Source of the DNA: Candidatus Wallbacteria bacterium
GTDB taxonomy: Bacteria; Muiribacteriota; JAQTZZ01
Direction of reading: 5' to 3'
Length of the DNA: 64,000 nt
NCBI GenBank assembly: GCA_028687545.1
Contig: JAQTZZ010000008.1
Span: forward strand, 81,861 to 145,860
The position numbers and the translations under genes are program-made. Numbering within the stretch: position 1 is the stretch's first letter; the number at the start of each line of letters is the position of its first letter. The notes beneath the pieces were generated by a model, which saw only the letters and a list, made by a program, of their open reading frames with translations, had not been told where the DNA came from and ran no database searches. Of the stretch, positions 42,874-53,178 are shown piece by piece.

Positions 42874-45062
42874 ACCCGGATGAACCTCTGCTCTTTCTTC
42901 ATGGCTTCGATGGCTTTCTGCGCTCTGAGTTTCATTTCGTGGCCGGCGGTTTCCCTGAAATCAAACAGGAGCTGTTCGGCTTCGCTCGTTCCCAGCCCGG
43001 CCAGCAGGTCGATAGTGGCGAGCACAATCTTTTCATTTGGATGCTTGAGGAATCCGAGCAGGGTTTCTGACGTGATGTATCTCTGGAATCTGCCCATCTG
43101 TTCAAAAGCGGGCAAGGCGAACGCCTCATCGTCGGATGCGATTGAGGAAAGGGCTTCAAAGGCTTTCCTGCTGCCGATCTGACCAAGGGCGGCGATAATG
43201 CTTTTTTTCACATCAGGGTATTCGGCGGAAAAAATGTCTCTCAGGCGGTCCACTGCTTCGGAGTCACCGATTTTGCCCAGCGCCACCACTGCGTTGCGCC
43301 TGACTTCAAATTCCCGGTCCGACAGTGCCATCCGCAGGTAGTCCAGACCCTGCATGCTCTTGATTTCTCCCAGGGCGTAAGCCGCTGAGGCCCGCTGCCA
43401 TTTCTCTGAGCTCTCCTTCAGGATTCCGCCCATATATGTGATCATCCTCAGGCCTCCGAATTTCCAGAGAGCCATGGCGGCATTAGCTTTAACCCTGTTG
43501 TTTTCGTCGTCCAGGCATTTGAAAATCATTTCCAGATCCGGATCCTTGAGTTGAAATTTTTCCAGGCTTTCAATGGAGTTGGCTCTGACCCTGGGATCCT
43601 TGTCTGATAATGCCTGCGTAAGCCAGGGCACTACTTTCGCATCTCCGAATTCTCCGAATGTGCCTACAGTCATGGCTCTGATTTTCTCGTTTGATTCGGA
43701 CTTGAAAGACTGATACAGCGCATCCAGGATTTCCAGCCGTTTGTATTTTCTGGCGAGGAACACAGCTTCCTTTCTTACCTGGCCGGAGGGATCGGAAAGC
43801 AGGCCTGTCAGGTGGTCGAAGCGACCCTCGCAATCGCAAATATATCCTGCAATCAGTGTCCGGATTTCTTCGGATCCTGACTTCAGAAATTCAGCTGTTC
43901 TGGAGGAAATATATGGGGATTTGTACCGGAATTTGGAAAAAACCTTCAGGGCCAGCAGCTGAAAGATATCGGTCGACTCGCCTTCCAGCCCCAGCTCGAT
44001 ATACTCAATCAGGCTCTCCGGGATATTGTCGGCCAGAGCGATATACACCGCTGCTCTCATCTCAGGAGGCTCTTTTCTGAGTTTTTCCAGCAGAAAAGTC
44101 ATGTCATCCCCGCCTGAGAGGAATTTTCCAAGTACTGTCATGCATTTAAGCTTGACATCCCTGCTCTTCGAACTCTGAAAAAGTGCAAAAATCTTATCTT
44201 GAAAATCCCGGATTTCCTGCTGTTCAATCGCCTCAAGCACCTTGAGACAGGGGAATTCCTCCCCTGAATCCAGGACTTCGGAAAGAAACGGGAGGTTGGC
44301 AGGGCTGACCTTCACGAAATCCAGCAGCTGGAAAAGTGTTTCTCTCCTGGACTTTGGCAGATCAGGCTTCCGGAATTCCAGAAACAACCGCTCCTCAAAA
44401 TAAGAATTGTTGGCCTTGGCGATTAGAGAGCCGGCAAAAATCGCTATTTCATCGTCTGTGGAACGCTGGAAAAAAGTCATCAGTTCCGGGATGAATCTGA
44501 GACTGTCCACCAGATAGATCAATTCAAGAAAAGCTTTCATCACAGAGTGGTTAAGGAAAGCATAGCTCTGCCTGGAAAGCAGCAGCAGTTCTTCAGCCAG
44601 CCCTTCCCTGATGGAGGAGTTTTCTGCTTCCAGTCCGGATCCGCTGTGGATCGCGGTCAGAACATCCCTGAAACTGTTCAGGATCTGCAGCTGACAGTTC
44701 GGATTCTCTTCGCTCGCGAGATTTGAGAGCAGGATGCGAAGATTGCTGTAATCCCTGAGTTCCACCATGGCGGCAAGCAGAGCTTCCTTGAGAGCCGGAT
44801 CCTTTGTGGCAAGGTAGATTGTCGAAAGCCGTTTTTCAAAGTCTCTGGCCTTCAGCTTCACCAGGCTTTGAAGGATTTCCTTCTTCGTGGTAAGGGTTGA
44901 CTCTTCCTCAAGGGAATTCCAAAAAAACTCCACCGCATCCTGGTTGCCGGATCCGCCAAGCATTTTAGCAGCATCCCGCTTTTCCTCTTCGCTTTTCCCG
45001 TGGTTGAATTTCCACAGGAGTTCGTGGAATTGTTTCAGATGATCATCTGTGTCTTTGATCAT
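42870..45062 (-). CDS. HEAT-repeat protein
   Basis: 730 residues composed of about 20 HEAT/PBS-lyase-like helical repeats with the recurring pattern 'DxxVRxxAxxALGxxGD' (for example REFEVRRNAVVALGKIGDSE). No signal peptide, so cytoplasmic. These scaffolds bind proteins; the partner is unknown. It lies 14 bp after deoB and is coupled to the NlpD-like gene. Confidence 0.88.
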   Translation of the reverse strand: MIKDTDDHLKQFHELLWKFNHGKSEEEKRDAAKMLGGSGNQDAVEFFWNSLEEESTLTTKKEILQSLVKLKARDFEKRLSTIYLATKDPALKEALLAAMVELRDYSNLRILLSNLASEENPNCQLQILNSFRDVLTAIHSGSGLEAENSSIREGLAEELLLLSRQSYAFLNHSVMKAFLELIYLVDSLRFIPELMTFFQRSTDDEIAIFAGSLIAKANNSYFEERLFLEFRKPDLPKSRRETLFQLLDFVKVSPANLPFLSEVLDSGEEFPCLKVLEAIEQQEIRDFQDKIFALFQSSKSRDVKLKCMTVLGKFLSGGDDMTFLLEKLRKEPPEMRAAVYIALADNIPESLIEYIELGLEGESTDIFQLLALKVFSKFRYKSPYISSRTAEFLKSGSEEIRTLIAGYICDCEGRFDHLTGLLSDPSGQVRKEAVFLARKYKRLEILDALYQSFKSESNEKIRAMTVGTFGEFGDAKVVPWLTQALSDKDPRVRANSIESLEKFQLKDPDLEMIFKCLDDENNRVKANAAMALWKFGGLRMITYMGGILKESSEKWQRASAAYALGEIKSMQGLDYLRMALSDREFEVRRNAVVALGKIGDSEAVDRLRDIFSAEYPDVKKSIIAALGQIGSRKAFEALSSIASDDEAFALPAFEQMGRFQRYITSETLLGFLKHPNEKIVLATIDLLAGLGTSEAEQLLFDFRETAGHEMKLRAQKAIEAMKKEQRFIRV

Positions 45063-45076
45063 GTCTCCTCAATTAT

Positions 45077-46246
45077 TCAGAAAATTAGCTCTCCGGCAAA
45101 TCCATGCCCCGGGAAATCGGGAGGATTTACATTGAAAAGCTGAAGGGTTGTTGCACCGAGGTCTGCGAAGCTTGTCCTGGTTCCAAGATCAAGATTTTTC
45201 CTGAGATGATTCCCGGTTGACATTATGGGTACATATTCCCTGGTATGGTCGGTTCCGGTATGTGTGGGGTCGCAACCGTGATCCGCAGTTAAAATCAGGC
45301 AATCAGTAGTTGCAAGTTTAGCTTGAAGTTTCGGCAGAAAATCGTCGAATTCCGCCAGAGCCCTGTAATAACCCGCCACATCTCGGCGGTGTCCGTACTT
45401 CATGTCAAAATCGACAAGATTCAGGAAGATCAGGCCTTTTTTCACCCGATTCATGCATTTGAGCAGCTTTTCCATCCCATCCTGGTTGGAACTGGTATGT
45501 TGATGGGCAGAAATGCCTTTCCCTGCATAGATGTCATTGATCTTCCCCAGTGCATGAACTGTGCTGCCCCGCTCCAGCAGGTGATCGAGGGCAGTTTTCC
45601 GGAAAGGCTCCAGCGAAAAATCATGCCGCCGCTCGGTTCTCTGGAAGCTGCCCTGTCTCCCTGAAAACGGTCTCGCCACCACTCGCGCTACTCCATGTTC
45701 TCCAGAGAGCATTTCACGGGCAATCCTGCAGAATTCATAGAGCTGTTCGACAGGGATCACCTCTTCGTGTGCCGCTATCTGGAAGATGCTGTCGGCTGAT
45801 GTATAAACTATTGGAAATCCGGTGCTGAGATGCTCCCCGCCCAGTTTCATGATGATCTCTGTTCCGGACGCTTTCACGTTTCCGATGGTTTTGCGGCCGA
45901 TTTTCCGCTCAAACTCAGCAATCAGTTCCGGCGGGAATCCATCCGGATAGACCGGAAAAGGCTTTTCCAGCATGCAGCCCATCATTTCCCAGTGCCCGAC
46001 AGTGGTGTCTTTCCCGCAGGATTTTTCAGCCATCCTGCCGTAGCCGCCCAGCGTTGGATGCACCGGGTCTCCGAGCAGGATGTCCAGCCCGAACCGGTAC
46101 AGGTTAGGCAGCGAAAATCCCGGGGTTTTCTCCCTGATATGGCCAAGCGTGTTGGTTCCGCAGTCACCATAATCCCCGGCATCAGGCAGGGCGCCGATAC
46201 CGGCGCTGTCCAGCACGATCAAGATCAGACGCTCAATCTTCAGCAT
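45077..46246 (-). CDS. deoB: Phosphopentomutase DeoB
   Basis: 389 residues. Interconverts (deoxy)ribose 1- and 5-phosphate in nucleoside breakdown. The alkaline-phosphatase-like metal site is visible: VLDSAGIGALPDAGDYGD at the start (Asp ligands), GTDHTREYVP and ADHGCDPTHTGTDH at the C-terminal site. Starts 3 bp after the upstream oxidoreductase gene, which begins with a DeoC-like domain, so the pair forms a deoxynucleoside degradation module. Confidence 0.95.
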   Translation of the reverse strand: MLKIERLILIVLDSAGIGALPDAGDYGDCGTNTLGHIREKTPGFSLPNLYRFGLDILLGDPVHPTLGGYGRMAEKSCGKDTTVGHWEMMGCMLEKPFPVYPDGFPPELIAEFERKIGRKTIGNVKASGTEIIMKLGGEHLSTGFPIVYTSADSIFQIAAHEEVIPVEQLYEFCRIAREMLSGEHGVARVVARPFSGRQGSFQRTERRHDFSLEPFRKTALDHLLERGSTVHALGKINDIYAGKGISAHQHTSSNQDGMEKLLKCMNRVKKGLIFLNLVDFDMKYGHRRDVAGYYRALAEFDDFLPKLQAKLATTDCLILTADHGCDPTHTGTDHTREYVPIMSTGNHLRKNLDLGTRTSFADLGATTLQLFNVNPPDFPGHGFAGELIF

Positions 46247-46249
46247 GAA

Positions 46250-48454
46250 TTAAAACGCCTTCTTCAGATCATCGAAATTCAGATCAAAAACAGTATCCCT
46301 GGGCGGCAGTTTTTCCTGATAGAAGAATCTGGGCAGATCCATGTCCGCAACTCCCGCGCGGTGGTTGAAATTCCGCTCCCTGTCTATCGTATAGCGGGAT
46401 CTGATCAGGACTTCCTTGGCCGGGATCCGGATCCCCAGCGCATTGTTGGCGAGTTCCATCATCAGGTCCAGCAGGGTGGTATCCTCGACCAGAGGGAACA
46501 GCAGGAATGGGCAGAACCCCAGAAAATCCAGCGCCACTCCGATCAGCTGGTAATTTGAAGTGAGTTCTCCGATCTTACGGGAATTATCCATTTCGTCTTT
46601 GCGCAATTTCAGAAGTTCGGAAGCCAGAGGAAAAGCGCTCAGAGGGTCTGAAATCTGGGTGGAGGTCAGATAGCTCGCTCCCATAGTCTTGAGAACACGG
46701 GGATCATAGAACGACAATGCCTCACCCTTGAGAGCAGGAATCCGCTCGTATCCCAGCGCCCTGCCCAGAATCGCCACTCCCTGATTAAGGATGGAGTCGA
46801 AACCTTCGCTTTTTTCCATACGCTCGAGCAGTTTCATGATCAGAGCAAGATTCGCGAAGTCTCCCTTATGATGCTCTCCCAGCATGAATCCTAAAGTAGC
46901 GGCCAGTTCCGTATGATCCACTCCGAATTCCAGAGCCCAGCGTTCAAGATTTGCGATCTCGATCAGGCTGTCCAGCCCGAGATTAGCCCCGAATCCGGCC
47001 AGACTGTCATATCCGAGGCGGTTTGTGATCACTCCGCCATCCAGATCAGGATATCGGTTCGAGCAGCTGATATTGCAGAAATAGCAGCAGGACAATCCGG
47101 TGTTCTTTCCCTTGACAGACAGTTTTTCATGCAGGGCCAGGTGGTTGATGTAGCTTGCTCTGTCAAAGTTTCCGGAAGTGAAATTCCTGGTAGGAAGAGC
47201 TCCAGCCTGATTGACCAGGTCCAGGAAGACCGAACTTCCATATTTTTTGAATGACCTGCTGATCAGTGTGTTTTTGTTCAGGATTCCTTCGAACTGATCT
47301 GAAAAATTGGCGAAAATTTCCCTGTTTTTAGGATTCAGGAATCCGGATCTTTCAGGGTCGATGATGATTGCCTTGATCTTCTTGGAACCGAGAACCGCGC
47401 CTAATCCCCCTCCCCTGCTCAGCATCTCAGTAGGGAGGCCTTGATAATCAAGTCCCAGAACTGTGGAAGTATAATATTCCCGTTCCCCGGCAGGCCCGAT
47501 CGCGAGCACTCCGATTTTTTCGCCGAAATTGCCCTTGAGCTTTTCCACCAGCTGGAATGTTTTAAGGCCCAGAAATTTATTGGCTGGCAGGACCTCGACT
47601 TTGTCGTTGGTAATGCGCAACAGATACCACTCATCCCCCTGATGCTTTCCTTCAATCACCAGAGCGCGCAGGCCGATGTTGCCGAGCAGGAATCCGGTAT
47701 TGCCGAGTAGGAATGGGCTCTTCAATGTTCCGGTCAGCGGAGATTTCGCTGCCATGGTAACCCTGCAGGCCCCTGAAATCCTGAAACCATCCAGCAGACC
47801 GGGAGCTATTACAAGCTTGTTGTGCTCTGAAAGAGCGGATTCCAGAGCCAGGTTTCCTTCTGAGAGAATCCTTACCGCCAGAGGCCTTCCAGCCAGTATT
47901 CCGTAATTTTCCGGCTGTTCTTCGATAGAGACCGACAGGTCGTCCAGCTTCACTCTCACGATCTTGCCGTACAGCCTGCCTCCGCTGGTCCGCAATCCGC
48001 CCCTGTCAGAGCCGATCCCGTCACGAACCACCAGATCGTACTCTTCGAGAAGGGCATAAATGAATCTGCCGTCATTGGAGTCAAGCATGGAATCTTCCAG
48101 CACTATCTTCACCGGGATTTTGCCTGCAGCTTTAGTCACCAGGTCGATTTCACGTTTGAGCGTTTCCTCATCCCGGCCCTTGATGGCGCTGACATTCAGG
48201 AGCAGTTCGATCCCTGCGACCTCCAGTTTGACGGCTTCCTGCGTTTCGACCTTCTTGGCCTGAGGCAGGGAGGTTCCAAACGGATATCCAATCAGGGCGG
48301 AAAATTTGAGTTCAGGGAACTTGTCTCTCACCTGTCCCAGAAAATTAATCGGAACAGGCACCATATTGAAATTGTTTTTTTTCGCTTCCTCGCAGAATTT
48401 GAAGACTTCTTCCCTGGTAATCAGAGGATTTTTCAAAAAAGGTGATGTTTTCAT
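46250..48454 (-). CDS. DeoC-like domain fused to aldehyde:ferredoxin oxidoreductase
   Basis: 734 residues. Residues about 8-155 follow the deoxyribose-phosphate aldolase barrel pattern (EEVFKFCEEAKKNNFNMVPV, FSALIGYPFGTSL, KIVLEDSML). However, the Schiff-base Lys is Arg144 (LVVRDGIGSDRGG) and the catalytic Asp region reads GIELLLN (E83). From about 158 on it is a tungsten aldehyde oxidoreductase: SRGGGLGAVLGSKKIKAI (346-363) and the [4Fe-4S] ligands C457-x2-C460-x3-C464, with a further Cys about 645 (LGFCPF). Aldehyde oxidation to acid with ferredoxin reduction is the likely reaction. I see no other AOR in this arrangement; the fusion start is a clean ATG 36 bp after the DUF501 gene. Confidence 0.82.
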   Translation of the reverse strand: MKTSPFLKNPLITREEVFKFCEEAKKNNFNMVPVPINFLGQVRDKFPELKFSALIGYPFGTSLPQAKKVETQEAVKLEVAGIELLLNVSAIKGRDEETLKREIDLVTKAAGKIPVKIVLEDSMLDSNDGRFIYALLEEYDLVVRDGIGSDRGGLRTSGGRLYGKIVRVKLDDLSVSIEEQPENYGILAGRPLAVRILSEGNLALESALSEHNKLVIAPGLLDGFRISGACRVTMAAKSPLTGTLKSPFLLGNTGFLLGNIGLRALVIEGKHQGDEWYLLRITNDKVEVLPANKFLGLKTFQLVEKLKGNFGEKIGVLAIGPAGEREYYTSTVLGLDYQGLPTEMLSRGGGLGAVLGSKKIKAIIIDPERSGFLNPKNREIFANFSDQFEGILNKNTLISRSFKKYGSSVFLDLVNQAGALPTRNFTSGNFDRASYINHLALHEKLSVKGKNTGLSCCYFCNISCSNRYPDLDGGVITNRLGYDSLAGFGANLGLDSLIEIANLERWALEFGVDHTELAATLGFMLGEHHKGDFANLALIMKLLERMEKSEGFDSILNQGVAILGRALGYERIPALKGEALSFYDPRVLKTMGASYLTSTQISDPLSAFPLASELLKLRKDEMDNSRKIGELTSNYQLIGVALDFLGFCPFLLFPLVEDTTLLDLMMELANNALGIRIPAKEVLIRSRYTIDRERNFNHRAGVADMDLPRFFYQEKLPPRDTVFDLNFDDLKKAF

Positions 48455-48490
48455 GAAAATAGCATAGCAGTAAGTGCGTTAAAAGTAAAT

Positions 48491-49018
48491 TTAAATTCCG
48501 GCTTGAATGAACCCGGCGCAGGCACCGGTCGGACAGTAAAGGCTTAAGCCGTTCAGAATTCCACCTACAATCTCGCTCCGGTTGATCAGATGAAATGCCA
48601 GATGCGTATGCAGGCATTTCAGATTTTTAAGATTCCGCCATTCCCTGATCCCTCCGATGCCTGTTTCCAGGGCTTCCGGAATTGTCAGGCCAGGATGGAT
48701 AGTGAGGTACAGCGCGGAGCGCTCTTCCCTGTAAACCTCAGTTGCCTTTCTGTAATTCTCCATCAGCTTGGGATCTGAGCGGATCTGAGCGGAAATTTCC
48801 TTTACCAGCCCTTTCTGTTCCAGCTTATCCACCTGGTATCTGAGATGAGGACATGACAGCCAGTAGAGAGTTGGAAATGGAGTGCCCTGTTCAGTTTCAG
48901 GGAGGCACTGAATCACTGAGGGAAAATTCCAGCTGCAGTAGCGGGAAACAGACCCGGAAGGATTGATTTTCCGCTTCAGCTGCCCCTGGATTACTTGGAG
49001 ATCGGTTTCAGAAATCAT
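48491..49018 (-). CDS. DUF501 family protein
   Basis: 175 residues from ATG 49018 (a TTG lies upstream at 49030). The diagnostic segment is GTPFPTLYWLSCPHLRYQVDKLE, here seen at about 45-67 and split around YWLSCPHLR, plus a Cys/His-containing end (CLHTHLAFHL, CPTGAC) that could bind metal. Family function unknown; often encoded near exopolyphosphatase genes. It precedes the DeoC-AOR gene on the same strand. Confidence 0.85.
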   Translation of the reverse strand: MISETDLQVIQGQLKRKINPSGSVSRYCSWNFPSVIQCLPETEQGTPFPTLYWLSCPHLRYQVDKLEQKGLVKEISAQIRSDPKLMENYRKATEVYREERSALYLTIHPGLTIPEALETGIGGIREWRNLKNLKCLHTHLAFHLINRSEIVGGILNGLSLYCPTGACAGFIQAGI

Positions 49019-49118
49019 AATTAAATTCAATCATTTCACTGCTAAAACCTGCCAGCATGCAAACATATAAACATACCAACTTCTTGCGTTGAATATGCAT
49101 GCTGTTGTAGACGGTCGC

Positions 49119-52100
49119 TTAGAACCTCGCCTTCGCCCAGACCATCATTTTTTCCCGGAGATTGTCCATGATCACGTAAACCACAGGGAGAAAAGAGAGC
49201 GTAACCAAGGTCGAAATCGTCAAACCGCCGATCACTGTGATCGCAAGCGGCTGGAAGAAATCCGACCCTGCGCCGAATCCGAAAGAAAGCGGCAGCATTC
49301 CCAGAATCGTGCAGAGCACTGTCATCAGGATTGGACGCAGACGGATGGCCCCGGACTCGAGCACAGCCGTGATTTTGTCTTCCTTCAGGTTGGCACGGCG
49401 GTGATTGATGAAATCCAGGAGAATGATCCCGTTGTTGACGACGATTCCCCCCAGCATGATGATTCCGACAATGGCTGTCACAGAAAGAGCGAAGCCGTAG
49501 AGCCGCAGCGCTCCCACAACGCCGATCACAGACAGTGGGATCGAGAACATGATCACGAAAGGATCCATTAAAGAGTCATACTGGATGGCCATCACAATGT
49601 AGATCAGGAAGAAGGAGGCGATCAAAGCATAACCCAGATTTCCGAAAGCCTCTTTGCGGTCTTCCTCTTCACCTCCGAAATTATAGGCATATCCCTCAGG
49701 AAAGGTAATTTTCTGAAGTTCCTTCTGGATGTCGCTGGCAACAGCCTGCAGCGGCCTGCCCTGGATATCAGCTCCCACAGTCAGGATGCGCTTCAGATTC
49801 TTGCGGTTGATCTGGGTATAGCCATTGCCCATGAATACAGTGGCGATCTGAGACAAAAACACGGTTGTCTTATCGTCAACTACTATCTTGAGTTCTTTCA
49901 GCTTGTTGATCTGATCCTTGTAGTTGTCTGAAGCTTCAACCCGGATGTCATACTCTTCGTTGGCCTCTTTGTAAGTGCTGGCAATGCTGCCGTATATGTA
50001 ACTCCTGACCATTCCTGAGATTGTAGACAGGTCAAGCTTGAGATCCCTGAGCTTTTCCCGGTCAAACACGATCTTGACTTCAGGCCTTCCGGCCTTCACA
50101 CCGTCATCGATGTCTTTCAGGCTGGGGACATTCTTGATTTGAGCCGCTACTTTCCGGCAGAGGTCTTCGACTACTACAAAGTCATCTCCGCTGATCTCGA
50201 TCTGGATCGGCTTGGAGCCGCCGTGTGGCGGACCCATCGAGGCTTCCGCGTATGTGATGTTGTTGTAGCCCGGAATTTTCGTTACTTCCTCACGGATCAG
50301 GTTGATCAGCTGGGTCTGGTTGAGTTTGCGCATTTTTTTGGGAGTCATGATCACGTTCAGAGATCCGCTTCCGAGTTGAGTGCTGGTGAGGACTTTATCC
50401 ACTTCCTTATATTTCTGAAGCACCTGTTCAATCTGCCTGGCGATCACATCGGTTTTTTCGATGGTGGTGCCTTCAGGTGTTTCGAACTGGATATTGAAGT
50501 TGCCGCGGTCCATTTTGGGAAAGAATTCCATGGCAGGAAAGAAAAAGAAACTCCCCACAAACACAACTCCCACGATCCCGATATAGCACCAGCGATTCCA
50601 GGCGCTGTCCAGAAGCCAGCGCAGATTCCGCTTGTAAAGGTCCCGCAGAATATCCATCCACGGCTCTTTTCTTTCTTCCTCCACTTTCAGCATCTTGGAG
50701 GCCAGCATCGGCACAAAGGTGATAGCCACGAAGTATGTCGCCACTTCAGCGAAGATGATCGTCAGCGAAAGGTTGAAAAAAATTTCACCCACTATGCCTG
50801 GTACAAGCCCGATCGGAACAAATACTACCACATGCGTCAACGTTGAAGCCAGAATCACCATCATCACTTCGCTTGTTCCCTCGATGGCGCATTTGCTGCG
50901 AGCCTCATTGCCGTGCATTCTCATGTAGCGGTAAATATTTTCCAGGGCCACAATGGCGTTGTCCACCATGATTCCGATGCCCAGAGCCAGACCGCCAAGT
51001 GTGATCAGGTTCATGGTCATGCCTTTTTTCAGGTACATCATCAGAAATGTCATGATGATCGCCAGCGGGATGCTGGTGCCGATGATGAAAGTAGCGCGCA
51101 GATTCCTGAAAAAAGCGTAAATAATCAGGATCGCGAGAATGCCTCCGATCATGGCGTTTTCCTTGACCATGGAGATCGAATCCCTGATGAAATCGGAACT
51201 GTCGTTGCCGATCGTCATTTTCAGCTTGCCCTGGTATTTCTTTTCCAGTGTCGGAAGCACCTTTTTCACGGCATCGGAAATATTGACCGGATTGGCGCCC
51301 GGGGATTTTTTCAGGGACACCGTTACAGACGGTTTGCCGTTCAATCGCGAGACTGAGGAAATTTCCTTGAATGAGTCTTCGATCACCGCCAGTTCGCCAA
51401 GATAAACCGGACGATCAGCCAGTTTTTTGACAATGATTCTGCCCAGATCCTGCGGACTCTTGATTTCCCCCTCAGAGCGGACAATATACTTGAAATTCCC
51501 CTCATCGATATTTCCCAGCGGAGTATTCTGATTGTCTGCCATCACTGCCTTGATCACATCATTGATGGAAAGCCCCATTGCAGCCAGAGTGGTGGGATCG
51601 GTCTTGATCCTGATTTCACGTTCCAGACCGCCTGTCACGTCCACGCTCGCTACTCCCGAAATTCTCTGCAGCACAGGTTTGATTTCTTTATCAGCGATGG
51701 TACGCAGGGCTTTCAGATCATAATCACCGCCCAGAGCGATATCGATGATCGGACTGGCATTGATGTCCAGTTTGGAAACAGTGACCTGCTCGATGTCTCG
51801 CGGCAGCTTGCGCTTTGCGATATCGACCTTTTCCCTGACATCGATTGCCGCGAAATTCAGATCAGTTCCCCAGACGAATTCTACAGAAATGTGGGAAAAG
51901 CCTTCAAAAGAAGAGGAAGTGATCCTTTTCACGTTCTCCACAGAATTTATTTCCTCTTCGATCTTCCGGGTAACTATATTTTCCATGTCCGCCGGAGCCA
52001 CACCTGGATAAGGCGTCTGAATGAATGCCAGCGGAAAGTCAATGTCAGGGAACAGATCGACATTCAGCGTAAACAGTGAAATCGTTCCCAGCAGTATGAA

Positions 52101-52160
52101 CATCATCACGATCATCGTGATGCCTACCGGACGTTTTACCGAAAGTTCAGGAAGATTCAT
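49119..52160 (-). CDS. RND efflux transporter (HAE/AcrB superfamily)
   Basis: 1013 residues from ATG 52160, beginning MNLPELSVKRPVGITMIVMM. Twelve transmembrane helices in two halves and the charged transmembrane residues in GIMVDNAIVALENIYRYM (TM4) are visible; the periplasmic pore domains follow the usual plan. A proton-driven exporter of drugs or lipophiles. The upstream adaptor stops two bases before its start. Confidence 0.95.
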   Translation of the reverse strand: MNLPELSVKRPVGITMIVMMFILLGTISLFTLNVDLFPDIDFPLAFIQTPYPGVAPADMENIVTRKIEEEINSVENVKRITSSSFEGFSHISVEFVWGTDLNFAAIDVREKVDIAKRKLPRDIEQVTVSKLDINASPIIDIALGGDYDLKALRTIADKEIKPVLQRISGVASVDVTGGLEREIRIKTDPTTLAAMGLSINDVIKAVMADNQNTPLGNIDEGNFKYIVRSEGEIKSPQDLGRIIVKKLADRPVYLGELAVIEDSFKEISSVSRLNGKPSVTVSLKKSPGANPVNISDAVKKVLPTLEKKYQGKLKMTIGNDSSDFIRDSISMVKENAMIGGILAILIIYAFFRNLRATFIIGTSIPLAIIMTFLMMYLKKGMTMNLITLGGLALGIGIMVDNAIVALENIYRYMRMHGNEARSKCAIEGTSEVMMVILASTLTHVVVFVPIGLVPGIVGEIFFNLSLTIIFAEVATYFVAITFVPMLASKMLKVEEERKEPWMDILRDLYKRNLRWLLDSAWNRWCYIGIVGVVFVGSFFFFPAMEFFPKMDRGNFNIQFETPEGTTIEKTDVIARQIEQVLQKYKEVDKVLTSTQLGSGSLNVIMTPKKMRKLNQTQLINLIREEVTKIPGYNNITYAEASMGPPHGGSKPIQIEISGDDFVVVEDLCRKVAAQIKNVPSLKDIDDGVKAGRPEVKIVFDREKLRDLKLDLSTISGMVRSYIYGSIASTYKEANEEYDIRVEASDNYKDQINKLKELKIVVDDKTTVFLSQIATVFMGNGYTQINRKNLKRILTVGADIQGRPLQAVASDIQKELQKITFPEGYAYNFGGEEEDRKEAFGNLGYALIASFFLIYIVMAIQYDSLMDPFVIMFSIPLSVIGVVGALRLYGFALSVTAIVGIIMLGGIVVNNGIILLDFINHRRANLKEDKITAVLESGAIRLRPILMTVLCTILGMLPLSFGFGAGSDFFQPLAITVIGGLTISTLVTLSFLPVVYVIMDNLREKMMVWAKARF

Positions 52161-52161
52161 T

Positions 52162-53178
52162 TCACTTGCCCTCTCCTGTAAGGGAGACAGCATCGCCGTC
52201 CTTCAGACTGCCTTGTCCAGTTATTACGACCTGTTCGCCGGAATCGATGCCTTTCGCATAAACCTGTCCGTTTTCCTTGGCCACAGGTACCACACTTTTC
52301 TGTTTAGCCTTCCCGCCATTGACACAGAAAATTGAATACTCGCCTTTGAGCTGCACCAGTGCGGTTTCAGGCACCAGCGGCACATTCTGATAATTATTCA
52401 CAGTGATTTCACCTTTGACATACATGCCAGCCTTGAATCCGGCAGTATTGTCCATCATCAGCTTCACCCGGAAGGCTCTGGAGGTGTCGGCGTAAAGATC
52501 AACATAAGCCACTTTTGCGGGATAAGCGTCTTCGACCATGCAAGCCTGTCCCTGCTGCACCAGCCGGATCTGGTTTTCGGAAATCTTGGTTTCAGCATAA
52601 ACGGTTTTCAGGTCCAGCACCCTTCCCAGCACCATGCCCGGCGAGACGGTCTGCCCGAGTATCACATTGCGGCCTGCGAAAAATCCGCTGATCGGGGACT
52701 TGATTTCTGTGCGCTCCAGATTGAGCTTGGCAAGTTCATGTGCTGCTTTGGCGGAAGTCAGTCCGCTCTGTGCTGCGCTCAACGCGCTCTGAGCTGATTC
52801 AAAGCTCTTCTGGTTGATCACATGTTCGTCGAACAATATCTTATTCCTCTTATAATCGTTCTCAGCTTCATTGCTTTTCTGCTGGGCGTTTTTCAGTGTT
52901 CCCTCAGCCTGCTCCAGGACGATCCGGAAGCGTTCCCGGTCCATCACGATCATGACTTCACCGGTGGTTACCGCGATGCCGTCCTCAACATTCACTGCCA
53001 TTACTGTGGCAGAAACATCCGGAGCCACTATATATTCCACATAGGGTTTGATTTCCCCTGAAAAACTCAGCACTTCCTTGATATTCCCGTTTTTCACTTC
53101 AGATACTACAACCTGCGTGACTGCAAAGGCCATGCCAAGCAGTCCGGTCAGAAAAACTAATCCCATCAGCTTCTTCAT
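52162..53178 (-). CDS. RND periplasmic adaptor (MFP family)
   Basis: 338 residues: signal peptide (MKKLMGLVFLTGLLGMAFA), barrel-sandwich motif, short coiled coil and TEIKSPISGFFAGRNV. Links the RND pump to the TolC channel. Overlaps the OMF stop by four bases (ATGA). Confidence 0.93.
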   Translation of the reverse strand: MKKLMGLVFLTGLLGMAFAVTQVVVSEVKNGNIKEVLSFSGEIKPYVEYIVAPDVSATVMAVNVEDGIAVTTGEVMIVMDRERFRIVLEQAEGTLKNAQQKSNEAENDYKRNKILFDEHVINQKSFESAQSALSAAQSGLTSAKAAHELAKLNLERTEIKSPISGFFAGRNVILGQTVSPGMVLGRVLDLKTVYAETKISENQIRLVQQGQACMVEDAYPAKVAYVDLYADTSRAFRVKLMMDNTAGFKAGMYVKGEITVNNYQNVPLVPETALVQLKGEYSIFCVNGGKAKQKSVVPVAKENGQVYAKGIDSGEQVVITGQGSLKDGDAVSLTGEGK

